Below, piece by piece: positions 11,465 through 22,185 of a stretch of DNA of 64,000 bases. The translations under genes and the position numbers were made by a program. Numbering within the stretch: the first letter of the stretch is position 1; each line of letters opens with the position of its first letter. Location of the stretch: the NCBI GenBank assembly GCA_006384855.1, contig VCJN01000598.1, forward strand, positions 62,001-126,000, read 5' to 3'. This DNA is from Tetraselmis striata (lineage: Eukaryota; Chlorophyta; Chlorodendrophyceae; Chlorodendrales; Chlorodendraceae). Under the pieces are notes generated by a model that made no database searches, was not told the DNA's origin, and was given only the letters and a program-made list of their open reading frames with translations.

Positions 11465-12870
11465 ATGCGCTGCCAGCTCACCGCCCGCGCTCAGCTCCTG
11501 GCGGGCCGCACCTCCGCCGCGCTGCCCCACAGGCCTCACATCGAGGCGGCACTGCGGGCGGCCAGGCGGCGCCATCGCTCCGCCTTGGCAGGCTCCGCCT
11601 CCTGCCGCGCTAGTCTAGACCAGAGTAGCGAGGGTGAGCAGCGTCGAGATGGAGCGAGGCTGTGGCATCCCCAGCTGGTGACCCTGGCGGTTGGCTGTGC
11701 ATCAGTGCTGACTCTGCAGCAGCCGGCGCAGGCGGAGGTGCTGCAGACTGCTTACTTTGCGGGGGGCAACTTCAGCTTCCTGGAGAAGCAATTTCTGGAT
11801 TTAAAGGTTGGACTGCCATGCCATCATCACGTATACAAAGGCAGATCGCCTGACACTCCCCATCAATGCTGCGGCTCATGATCTCATGAAAAACCGGACT
11901 GCAACGTTTGCGGTTGCGCATGCACGAGTCTGACGGCCATCCAATGTGGGCGGTTGTGCAGTACGCGGGCGTAAAGGACGTCGTGCCTGGCTTTGCAGAT
12001 GCTGATCACATTGAGACGGTGAAGGTGTGTGCTGGATGCCATGTGCAATTCCACCCCACAGGCGTGTATGTTGGCCATGATGGCATGGAGCGAGGGGAGG
12101 TGCTTATACGCCAACTCACTGTTGTGCTGTAACGGTGCTCTGTGGAGCGCAGGTGGACTACGACGCGGACAGGATACCGTTTGAGCAGCTAGTAAGGACG
12201 TACTGGAAGTACGTTCAACCAACGCAGACAGATGGGCAGTTCTCCGAGAAGGGCCCACAATACAGGAGCGCCATCTGGGTGGCGGATGGAAAAGAGAAAT
12301 CCTTCGTGCAGGACTGCATTGTGCGCTTCCCATCCCAGCAGGATGCAAACAGTTCCCATGCCGTGTCAGGGGTAGTCCGCCACTGTGCGCCTCTCACCAG
12401 ACCCCCCTGTCCCCCCTTCCCTTGCCGTAATGGCATCTGTGCTGAGCAGAACAAGCTGGACAGGAGTGGCATCTTTGGCAAGGCTCCCATTGTCACTCAG
12501 GTACTAGACGCGCCGCCAGTTGATTTCGAGCCAGGCCCTGAGGATCGGCGGCAGGTGCTGCGGACCGCGCCCAAGAGCCTGCAGAAGCTGGCCAAGAGCC
12601 GCGACGCCTATTTCAAGGACCACTGGGGGTTTGTTCAGTTTTGTAAGGTACGCTCGCTTACTGCAGGGGTTGCGGCCGACTCGGGGGGTGCTGACATGGG
12701 GGATCAAACCTGACGCCGCTTTGTCCTTATGTTTGCAGGATAAAGTGTGTGGCTACGTTAGATTCGCCCCGCGGTGCACTGGGGAGTGCGCTGACGTGTT
12801 TCCAGAGTATGTGGAGCGAAACTTTGGGGTACCAGAGCTTGATAGCAGCGTCAAGATCACCGGCAAGTAG
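11465..12870 (+). CDS. MsrA-like protein lacking the catalytic Cys, probable thylakoid-lumen targeting, 5 exons
   Basis: Exons 11465-11806, 11962-12024, 12153-12320, 12450-12647 and 12739-12870, all phase 0 with GT-AG introns, give 300 residues. The third intron (12321-12449) is also open in frame, so retention would add 43 residues. The first ~85 residues are Arg/Ala/Ser-rich like a transit peptide, followed by a hydrophobic run ending QQPAQA before EVLQ, typical of a lumenal cleavage site. The domain matches methionine sulfoxide reductase A: TAYFAGGNFSFLEKQF corresponds to the family's AGGCFWC region, and TDGQFSEKGPQYRSAIW is the conserved GGQF..GSQYRS block. The nucleophilic Cys of GCFWC is Asn here (GGNFSF), and the GYxGG..PTY segment is shortened in exon 2 (VVPGFADADH). 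Reductase chemistry is therefore unlikely; binding or a structural role is inference. The C-terminal extension has three Cys (VCGY, RCTGEC). Confidence 0.7.
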
Positions 12871-12931
12871 CGCTGGTAATTGAGCAAAGCGATCCGATGG
12901 CAGCTGTAGAGCAGTCATGCGGTGTCCTTGA

Positions 12932-12936
12932 TGTAA
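12932..12936 (+). promoter_or_regulatory. Candidate poly(A) signal TGTAA
   Basis: TGTAA 62 nt after the stop of the MsrA-like gene, the usual chlorophyte signal at a usual distance. Confidence 0.5.
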
Positions 12937-14242
12937 CCACCAGCCAGAATATAGTAGCACGGCGCACCGCTGCGAATTAGGACGCCTTTACAGGTACGTA
13001 CCTGTGCCAATTGAAGGGCAGCATGCGGCACATGTTCTGTTGACGAGGTCTAATGGCCCTTGGTTGTCATGAACCCGTACGCACGGAAAGTATTATAGTT
13101 GCCTCAAAAGCACATTGCCCCTGCATGCCCCAAAAATATGCCCCAAAACATATGCGACTGGCTGTGCTGATCACCTGAGTAACCAGCTGAGTGGGTTGGG
13201 TCAGGAGGAGGTGCTCAGCTCGACAATTCTGTGCTCTGGTGCTGTGTCAGAAATGGCCTCCCCTCCTACTCATTCCCCAACTGCACAAGCGCGCTAAGCC
13301 AGACAGGCTGGGCAACTTTGCACTTTCTCAGCGATGCAGTCGTCACTGCGTCAGTCGGCCAGGCAACGACGCACAGCAAGTTGCACACTCGTTCGGATGT
13401 GTAGTTCACCGTAGTTGAGTACACTTGGCAGTTCTGTATATTATCACATTTACACGCGCGCGCGGGGCTGCGCCAGAGTGGTACAGGGTGGGTCAGGGTT
13501 ATTCAAAAACGATGACCGTAAAGTTGTGCATATCACATCGACGTAGCATCGTGCTGCCACGAAGCACACCTCGCCTTGTTGTTCGCAATTATGATGCCAC
13601 GATATAAACCCTTGCAAGGACGGGGTTCTTTTGCCATACATTCTTCACGATCCGGTAAATTTATTACACTCGTACAAGTAGGTCGCTACTGGTAAGGGCA
13701 TGACGGCAGCCGCTTATGCAGCAGCCAATTCTGATGGTACGTTAATGTATGTTAACGCAGCGCATACTCGCTATCATACTCAGCACTATGTCAACATTTC
13801 CAGGTCTTACTAATCGTTACTACAGACAACATGAGGCGCGCGTTCTGGCGCCTAGCTGGCAGACAACTACGATTGTCCGGCCCGCGATGCAGTAGGGACA
13901 GCTCTAGAGGGTAATACCCGTAGCTCGCCATAACGAACGCGATTCATAACTCAATACAGCTTTATGTACTGGTTGCACCACGTACAGGCTGTACGACCCA
14001 TCGTCAGACGTCAGCACAGCATCGGAGAACTACGCGCGTGCTCCATGCCCCGCTCTCGTCACCTCCGGGGGCTCGTCTCGCAGCAACTGGGGACCTCGAC
14101 CCTGGCTATTTAGTTCCACGCTATGCCTTTTTGAAAAGCACAGTGCACAAGCTCCCAGGCCTGCATCTTCAACAAAATACACACTGTCACATACGGCAAC
14201 ACCTGCACTCACTGATATCGTGTTCCACGTCCTCCGTTCACT
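12937..14242. other. Intergenic, no gene seen
   Basis: Mixed composition, with no splice-joined frame or domain. The last ~100 nt should be the leader of the following gene. Confidence 0.45.
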
Positions 14243-14752
14243 ATGGGATATCTTCGCAGCCTGTCAACAGCCCAGCCAGTAGCAGCCTTCTCTGTCGGAC
14301 CTCGCGCGGCTGTTCGCAACACAGCGCGGCCCGGTGTGTCCTTACGCACCATCCTGCCTCAGCCCGGCGCCGCGGGCGTCAATGGCTTGGTTCCGTGCCG
14401 TCGTATGCCAAGCGTCGTCGTAGCCGCTCGCAGTGACTTCAACTGGCAGGACGAGCTGGAGGAGTTCTACGAGGACGGAGACATAAAGTTGGAACCCAGC
14501 TACGCCCCGCCTGGCAAGACTGCCGGGAAGAAGTCGAAGAAAAGCAAGGGCCGGAAGGGACCTGCGCCTGAGCAGGACATCTACACCTCGATCATGATGG
14601 AGGACGCGATGTATGAAGAGGGCGTGGCGGAGACGAAACGCAGCAAGGGCAAGGGTGGCGGCAAGGGGAAGGGCCGCCGGCAGAGAAAGGATGAACTCTA
14701 TGGCGACGATTACGTCACCGATGGCGATACCGAAGTCTATGGCTATGCCTGA
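14243..14752 (+). CDS. Hypothetical plastid-targeted Lys/Gly-rich protein
   Basis: Single-exon frame of 169 residues from ATG 14243 (context CACTATGG). The first ~60 residues are rich in Ser, Arg, Ala and Pro with almost no acidic residues and reach VVVAARSDFNW, which reads like a chloroplast transit peptide with cleavage near VAA. The mature part starts acidic (DELEEFYEDGD), then has two basic Lys/Gly clusters (KTAGKKSKKSKGRKG and KGKGGGKGKGRRQRK) and an acidic end (DDYVTDGDTEVYGYA). No enzyme motif is visible. The alternating basic and acidic blocks suggest nucleic-acid or ribosome contact, but that is inference. A TGTAA lies 168 nt past the stop. Confidence 0.6.
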   Translation: MGYLRSLSTAQPVAAFSVGPRAAVRNTARPGVSLRTILPQPGAAGVNGLVPCRRMPSVVVAARSDFNWQDELEEFYEDGDIKLEPSYAPPGKTAGKKSKKSKGRKGPAPEQDIYTSIMMEDAMYEEGVAETKRSKGKGGGKGKGRRQRKDELYGDDYVTDGDTEVYGYA

Positions 14753-14919
14753 ACGACCGACCTCAACCTCCAAGATACGCAGGCGCGCCATCTCATCTGT
14801 ACTATAGCGTAGACAATCAGCAAAATCTCATCAGCACAATAATCAATAAATGTGCTCACAGTCAGACATATTTCTGGACCTGTACCTCTAAAGCGTTGTT
14901 TCCACACTCTGGTTACACA

Positions 14920-14924
14920 TGTAA
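14920..14924 (+). promoter_or_regulatory. Candidate poly(A) signal TGTAA
   Basis: Lies 168 nt after the stop of the Lys/Gly-rich protein gene. Confidence 0.5.
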
Positions 14925-16599
14925 CTGCATAATCTAAACTACAACAGCTATTTCCAGCGTGCTTTGTGAACCCCATATCTGACGCATGCACTGTCACAAG
15001 CAGTGGCTACCAGCGTGCATTCCTGCACCTATGTGAGAGAGCCTCACAAATCAGGGTGGTACTATCATCATCTCGCCTGCAATCCGTTATGCCCCCAGTC
15101 CCCCAGTCCGTTATGCGCATAGGTAAGCAGCACGATCTTTGTACAGCAATTATTTTTAAATGCGGGTGTGGCTTTGTCTTGGCCGTGTGAACAGGAATTG
15201 TTGCGTTTACACTCGGACAACTCATTCTCGATGACTGTGATGATAGGTCCATCAATACACATGTCTGGTTCTATTGTGATTAGCTGTCCTGACTTCAGAT
15301 GGGCATCCATGCGGCAGTCCAGCTGAGACTGCCACAGCAGGTATACCCATGCCACAGATGCGCATGTACTCTGCATATGATAGAAATGCATGAGAGGTAT
15401 CGTAGTGCAACAAGCACAGGCAGTGCGGTGCAGTGCGTGACGCAGGTACAGAACCCGTGCATTTAACGATTCCATGGTGACACATCTGTAAGAGAGAAGG
15501 ATGCGTGGCCAGAGGTAAGTATGACCTGCTTCAAATTCCATTGAGAAATGTGGTGGGGGTGGTGGGTACAACAATGCGGATACACACAACGCGCAGGCAA
15601 TTACACTCAAGCACCACAACATAATTTGTGCGCTGTCCGACAGGCTAGTTTTGCATGCACTGTGAAGAGGCACCTCCGCTTTACCAAGTGGGGTTGGTCA
15701 CATGGGTTGTTCATGATGCTGGTGATCTATTTGGGTCCATGTTGCGAGCATGTATATGTACATTGGATGGGTGTGTTATGTAGAGAAGTCAAGAAGGGGA
15801 GGGCATGCATGTATTTATCGCAACTGTCAGGGCCATTGGCTTAACACGGTGGTACATACAGGATGGTGAGATTCACAACGATTTCAAACCTCTGAAAACA
15901 CAGCGCATCACAATGCCACATCAGTCATACACAGTGCATTCACTCAATTGGAGGCAAACGGCTGGCTGGCCTCTGTCACATCATGCCACAAACCCCATAT
16001 TATTGTTGCAATACAAACACTGGTGTCTCAAAATGCCAATTTCATTGCTGCCGGGGGCCTGCCTATATACTTATGCGGCCGCAACTGAGGTAGCATTCAT
16101 GATTATTAACTCGTGTCATACTGGCACAGTAAACTATTTCCCGCCCGCCCGGCCTTGGGTGGCGTGGATTTTCATTCTGTGGACTGTTTTCCTTGTTTTT
16201 CGTACGGTGCAGCTCTGAAGGCTACTTGCTGGATGGTGATTTTGTGCTTTCTTTCTGCATGCTGTGGTGCCGGATTTTATTGGCGTTATTGTTTTGACTG
16301 AAAGGGCTCATTTTGTCAGATTTGTCATTTGGTTCGAGTGGTGCTTTGTTATTGGCAGATACTGCTGGCATGGAGACTATTGCGTGATGGCCAGTGGCAG
16401 CAGTTTTCTGGTAGCGTATCCTTCACTTCCTGAAAGGCTCACCCCTTGAGACCATACCGATACGGGTACACAGCGAGGTTTCATTACAGCTGTGTACTGT
16501 GTCACAATGCTGCCGCCTTGGTAGGCGCCAGGCACATACATTGATAAAGACAATACTTCTGGCACCCTGCTGTTGATCTCCTGGTACACGTACCGGTAT
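14925..16599. other. AT-richer stretch, at most one weak minus-strand frame
   Basis: A minus-strand open frame (15673-15068, ~200 codons) contains LKSGQLITIEPDMCIDGPIITVIENELSE in composition-normal sequence, but its Cys/His/Leu-rich remainder fits no family and I cannot place splice sites. The plus strand shows only short Trp/Phe/Cys-rich frames typical of untranslated DNA. This may be flanking DNA or a decayed element next to the Copia insertion. Confidence 0.3.
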
Positions 16600-16663
16600 T
16601 GTATTTTTGGAGTTGGTGCAGGTTGCCTTGCAGACAAGCAGCAGCTGAAGGTGGCTTAGAATC
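16600..16663 (-). repeat. Copy of the Copia leader outside its 3' LTR
   Basis: This ~64-bp segment matches, with three or so differences, the sequence just inside the 5' LTR (about 24,413-24,472), i.e. the element's own post-LTR leader. It sits beyond the 3' LTR and the match stops at about 16,600. It therefore looks like the start of a second element sharing this LTR in tandem, now truncated. No target-site duplication can be expected on this side. Confidence 0.7.
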
Positions 16664-17128
16664 TGTTACAGTTCTCAGGGCTCAACATAGCCCTTAGTTA
16701 GTACTATCAGCAGCTACACATGCTGGCTATGGGCTCAGCTGGGGATGCTAGCTGGTGCACTTTGGCAGTGCTGTATTCTAGTATATAAATAAAGCATGTT
16801 GAGCCGCCATTCTGGCGGCTCCTGTCTCTAAACTACTGACTGAGGTGGTGCCCAGAATTGCATGACCATCTGAGGTCATTCTAGAGTGGGCATGTTCGCC
16901 TCATGCCTGCTGATGGCTCTCTAGGAACTGGGCTCCTGGTGGAGCTCTCAGCTCCTTAATACATTATGCCATTTATGTACCATACCTAAGTACTACTGCC
17001 TAATATCGGCGCAACACATGCAGCTCTCAGTGGGCAGTGCAGTCTGCCTAACACTGCAGCCGGTGGCCTTACTTACAGTCAGATCAGTAGATCAGTAACA
17101 GACCAGTGTAATCTATTACTACTCAACA
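16664..17128 (-). repeat. Copia 3' LTR
   Basis: 465 bp, TGT...ACA ends. It contains TATATAAATAAAG near 16,780-16,800; the other LTR has a 4-bp shorter version. The inverted words GAGCCGCCATTCTGGCGGCTC near 16,803 form a small hairpin shared by both copies. Confidence 0.92.
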
Positions 17129-19064
17129 CCCCTCCTCACTGGTTGCTGCAGCTTGCATATCATTCAGGATCTCAGCCCTGAGTGCCTCAAATTGAAGTCG
17201 TGGCAGTGCCTTGGTAAACATGTCTGCAAGCATCTCATGAGTGGGCACATAGTGGATGTGCACGGCACCTGCTTGATGGGCGTCGCGCACAAAGTGAAAT
17301 CGGATGTCCAAATGCTTGGTGCGCGCTGATGTCACATCCGTGGTGGCGATGACTATGCACGCCTGGTTGTCCTCACCGACGGGAGTGGGTGCTGTCTGCT
17401 GGAAGCCCAAGTCTTCTAACATTTGGCGCAAGAACACTGCCTCTTGCACTGCCATGCACAGAGCGATGTACTCTGCCTCTATCTGCTGTGGACAAGGCCA
17501 CTAGTGCCTGTAATTTCGACAGAAAGCTGATTGCTCCTCCACAAAGGAAGAAAACGTAGCCGGTAGTAGACTTGCATTGACTGGGGTAGGTCGTCGGGAA
17601 GTTGGCGTCACTGTATCCATATAGTGCCAGCTTGTCGTCGCCACCAAAGGTGATTCCATGGCTGTGTGTCCCCTTGAGGTACCTCAGACAGTGTCGTGCG
17701 TCCTCCAGGTGTGCCTTGGTTGGGGTAGACATGAATCGGCACAGTCGGGTGACCGACTCTGTGATATCCGGCCGAGTGGCGACTGCGGCGTAGAGAAGAG
17801 CTCCCACAAGGCTGCGGTAGGTGCTGACCTCAGTCTCGGTGCACTGTTCGGACTCGCGGGGGTCGTTGGCCACACTGGGAACCTTGGCTGCACAGCACTG
17901 CTCCATTCCCAATCGAGCGAGCAGGTCATGGATGTACTTTGACTGATGAATGGTGATGGTGCGTGCTGCTCGGTCTCGCTCAACCTTGACTCCCAATAGC
18001 CATGAGCAGCTGCCGAGGTCCTTGATGTCAAATCGGGCTGCCATGGACTCCTTGAATGATGCGATCCAGGTTACAGAGTTGCTGGCGATCATGATGTCGT
18101 CAACGTAGATGGCGATGATTGCCAGGATTGCTGAGTCGCTGCTGCGATAGACATAAGCACCAGGATCTGTTCGTAGCTGTCTGCAGTTCATGGTGGTCAT
18201 GAAGTCCTGAAGAACACGGTGCCAATTGTGTGGCGCTTGCTTCAATCCATAGACGGCTTTGAGGAGGCGAAAGACGAGGGGGCTCCCATCAGGGCCATAT
18301 TCAACAAAGCCCTTTGGCTGCTCCATGTAGATTTTCTCATCCAGGCTGGCGTAGAGGAAGGCGCAGTCGACATCAGTTTGTTCCATGTGCAGGTCAAGGT
18401 GAGCAGCAATGGAGAAGATGACTCGGAGGGTGGTGAGCTTCACAGTCGGTGCGAAGGTTTCCGTGAAGTCAAGGCCTTGGACTTGGGTGAAGCCTTTGGC
18501 GCAGAGCCTGGCTTTCTCCTTTGACACAGTCCCATCTGCATTGTGTTTGGTTTTGTACACCCACTTGGATTTAACGACTCTGCGACCACCTCCAGGCTTG
18601 GGTACCAACTTCCACGTACCACGGCTAACCAATGACGTGAGTTCATGTCTCATGGACTCCATCCATTGTGGTGCCCTGGGGCCATTAATCGCCTCTTCAA
18701 ATGTGATAGGGTCACCAGGCGCCTCGCCTGCCACGAGTGCCCAGTCGGCTGGGTCAATGTTGCGGCTGAAGCACAGTAATGACAGCTCATCATGTACGGG
18801 GCACTCGCCAGTCATCACCGCTGATGCATAGGACTGAGTCTGCCACGAACCATCATCTGGGTTGTACACTCTGCGGTGTGTGTTGCGCACTCCGCGGGTG
18901 CCCTGTCGGGTACGCGTTGCTGCAGCTAGTGTTGGGGCGGTTGATGAAGACGGTGCGGTCGCAGGTACACTGCCGGATTGTAGTGGCTGATTGAGGACGA
19001 TCGGTGCGCAAATGACTGGTGTCGGGGGCAGTGGGGTGATAATCGGGGGCTGAGCTCGTGGCAT
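17123..19064 (-). pseudogene. Copia reverse transcriptase and RNase H (frameshifted)
   Basis: The frame from 19064 has the Copia RT signature: WKLVPKPGG, SKWVYKTK, ARLCAKGFTQVQGLDFTETFAP, TDVDCAFLYASLDEKIYMEQP, LLKAVYGLKQAPHNW and the catalytic IYVDDIMIA, then RNase H with TTGYVFFLCGGAISF. At about 17,493 the expected STAEAEY reads STAD, followed by an out-of-frame run. Four extra bases (GATA) account for it. The correct frame continues from 17455 as EAEYIALCMAVQEAVFLRQ through ADMFTKALPR to 17123. RT core residues are intact. Confidence 0.92.
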
Positions 19065-19352
19065 AGGAGGAGGACGAGTGATTTCTCTGCTCGGAGGCGG
19101 AAATGTTGGGTCGCGAGGCGCTGCAGGCTTTGAGGAACTGGGAGCCGGGGGTAAGGTGCTGTCAGGAGTATCACTGTGGTTGCTGTCGTCGCTGTCGCTG
19201 TCGCTGTCGCTGTCACTGTGGATACGGTTGCAGCTCCGGGTAGAGCCCCAGGCAAGAGGTAGCGGGTCGATGGGCTGCGGTGCTGCGCATGTGGGGCAGC
19301 GGGGGTTCGGGGCTTTTCCAGAGGAGGACGCCCCTCCTGAGGTGGACGCCCC

Positions 19353-20800
19353 TCATGAGGTGGACGCCCCTCCTGAGGCTGATGGTGGTCTCAACCCCTC
19401 CTGAGTGGCAGCAGGCCACTCATCTGGCACATCAGTCGCCACAGCGGGACCACGGGGCGTCTCATCGAAGGCGACGGACCGGCTGGCGATGACGGTGCGT
19501 GTGTCAGGCATGTAGACTAGCCACGCTGGGGAGTCGGGCGAGTAGCCAACGAAGATGCCCTTGCGGGCTGAGTGAGCGAGTTTGCGCCGATTTTCTCGGG
19601 GGGTGTGGACATAGGCTGGACATCCGAACACTCGCAGGTAGGACAGGTCGGGCACGGCGCCGGTGATTTTCCGCAGTGGGATATCCGCGACGCCTCGCCG
19701 CATGGTGCGGTTGTGGATATGGACGGCGACCATCATACCATACTCCCAGTACGAGTCCGCGAGAGCGGCATGGGTAAGCATGCAGCGCGTCCAGGTACTG
19801 AGAGTGCGCCACGAGCGTTCAGAGAGGCCATTATGGAACTGGCTGTACGGGGCTGCATATGTGCGACGCACTTGTAGCACGTCGCAGGCGGCAATGTATG
19901 ATGCGCTCCGGAATGCGGTGTCATTGTCAAGTCGCAGGGCTTGTACAGTGAATCCGAGGTTGACGACCATTGTGTTGAAGGCGCGGAGACAGGTAACTGC
20001 CGCAGAGCGAGAGCGCACAAAGTACAGGCATGCCATGGACGAGGCGTAGTCGAAGGCGCCACAGCAGTATGTATTGCCTTGCAAAGATGGAGTCCTGGTT
20101 TCCCAGAAGTCCCAGCCCACCAGTGAGAAGGGGACAGTGGGTTTGTCGTGGCATCGGCGCGGCATCGGTGCAATGGTCGACTTGACCAGTGCACATGCCT
20201 CACAGAACGGTAAGCTGATGTGTTGGAGGTGACCATAGCGGGGGACGTCGTGGTCTGCCAGGGCGGCATCCATTGCACGCTCATGGAGATGACCGAGACG
20301 AGCGTGCCACAGCATCTTGATATGTTCCTTCGACAAGCGCACGGCCAGCAGGCCTGTGGAGCTAGATGTGTCAACGGGCAGCGATGACTGAGCGGTAGTG
20401 ATTGCTGTGTTCAGCACAAAGAGCTGACCATTGATCTCAATGGGGACAGATACAACATCGGATAGCTGCATGGCATTGCGCTGAGCTGTCATCAGCACTT
20501 TGAAATCTGGATTGGCTATCTGAGCGGCTCGCGCACTGAACAGCCGAAGTACGCGTCCATTTGATTTCGATGCCAGGCCGGGGACGTGCATGCAGTTGCG
20601 GACCATGGAAGACATAGAGCGTCCACTCTCAGTCTGCATGGTAAGGTGGACTGTGCCCACACCCACTGTGTACGCGCCAAGCCCACTGATCCATCGTCGG
20701 GTTATAGTTCGGTAAGCACCGGCGCTGGCGTAGTCTGCGAAGCAAGCGGCCATATGGGACGTGGCGCCGGTGTCAAACACCCACTGGTCAGGAAAGGTGT
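19353..20800 (-). CDS. Copia protease and integrase
   Basis: Within the minus frame that starts in the methyltransferase end (21278). The aspartic protease active site reads VFDTGATSHM (Asp codon 20774). It is followed by a glycine-rich flap region, then the integrase HHCC finger (HARLGHLHERAM ... CEAC) and the DDE core: Asp of GWDFWE, Asp of RLDNDTAF, Glu of FHNGLSERSW, with the usual spacing. The GKE/GPY-like tail includes LRVFGCPAYVHTPRE and KGIFVGYSPDSPAWLVY, standard Copia features. It stops at 19353 in a region of short GAGGTGGACGCCCCTC repeats; the RT frame resumes downstream in the same register. Confidence 0.92.
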
Positions 20801-20849
20801 GGATGCTGGGCAAGGCTGTTTCACCCTTCCAGGATGTCACGGAGATAGC

Positions 20850-22125
20850 GAGAGCCAACCAGCGAGCAACGTTGGCATCAATACACGCTCCAAGTGCACG
20901 ACGTCGTAGGTCCTCAGATATGCCAGGGAGGTTGAGCGTGGACTGATCGAAGCCCATGCTTTCACAGCGGATGTCGCAGTCAGGTTCCGTCCATACTCCA
21001 TCGAGGAGCAGCATGCCGCGGCCCGGGGCTGGGCCGTGCATTCTATATGCCCAGGTTCCCTTGCGAGACATGAGTTTTGGAAGGACGCTGTCTTTCAGGT
21101 GCGGGGGAGCCGCCCATGCAAGCGAGAAGTTGCCACGGGTAAGCATGTCATCCACTGTCACTGGTGGTCTCACACATCGCTGATAGTATCGTCGCAGGTC
21201 AGCAAGGCTGTGAATGTTGGTCCAGAATAGGGTGTCACGTCGTGCAGTGGAGCCCAGTTCGTGCGCTCGTGCGAGCATGGGCTGCCCAAGGGCTGCGCGG
21301 ATCTGTGGTCATTGACCGAGCCGCGCCAGTGACATTTTCAACCTTATAGTTGAGACCACGCGGCTGTTGGCGCTGGATCCCATAAATGAGTATGGTCGTC
21401 GCATAGAATGCCCGTGCTCGGTCGTCTCGCAGGCCTAGACCGAGCCCCGCAGCAGAGAACGGTTGACACGGTGGGGAGCTGACCACCAGGTCGACAGGTG
21501 GCAGAGATTGGAAGTCCTCAGCCGAGAGTTGGTTCACATCTTGTGATGGGAGGCGATCAAACGCATTGTCCACGGCCGCACGTGGCAAGCTGTGAGACCA
21601 TTTGCTTTGCAGGGTATGTAGCTCGGACTGAGCTGCTGCTGCGATTGCACGGTCTCTCTCTACCAGTGTCACCATACTGAAACGATGCCCTAATGAGCAC
21701 AGCTCGCCAAGGATGGCGAAAGTTGCTCCGCTGCAGAGGCCAACGTAGTGAATAGGCCGTGACTTGCTGCAGGCTGTGCTATCGGGTTTCAGGTGTTGAA
21801 TCTCTGTGAGAGGGGCAATGCTGTCCTGGATGTCACGCTCTTGTTGTTGGCACGCAGCCCATACTGACAGTTGGTCTGTAGCGTCAGTGCGGGTGCACCA
21901 ATGATGCGCGCGGCGGCGAGCTCGGCGGCGTTGACGTTGTGTGCGGCGTCGCCAACGTCGCTTGGCATCGCGGTCAATCAGCCCATTGTCATGGTGACGA
22001 GCTTCATCGTGGTGTAATTCTGCGAGCGCCGTTAGCGCACGCCTCAGGTAAGCACCTCCAGGAGAATCATCATCGTAGTCCGGATCACTGGTGTCATTGG
22101 TGGAGTCAGGAGCGAGAGACGGCAT
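20850..22125 (-). pseudogene. C5 cytosine DNA methyltransferase domain captured in Copia (one frame change)
   Basis: Frame 22125-21235 (296 codons) holds the N-terminal half of a C5 methyltransferase: motif I VGLCSGATFAILG (residues 128-140), motif II-like LVERDRA, motif IV SSPPCQPFSAAG with the catalytic Cys at residue 220 (codon 21468-21466), and motif VI KVENV at 261-265. It is preceded by an Asp-rich then Arg-rich tail (RRRTQRQRRRARRRA), possibly DNA binding. The C-terminal half continues in the next frame (from ~21,290): STARRDTLFWTN (motif VIII, cf. the ..AHRARYFWGN segment of DNMT3-type enzymes), a target-recognition region, and RRRALGACIDANVARWLA (motif X). Protease follows at once, so the enzyme would be part of the polyprotein. 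All core motifs look intact apart from the frame change. The family transfers methyl from AdoMet to cytosine C5. Confidence 0.85.
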
Positions 22126-22185
22126 GTCTTTCTCGGTGTGCGCGGTGTGGGCAGTGCGCTCATGCTCATCCTTAGCAGAGTCATC

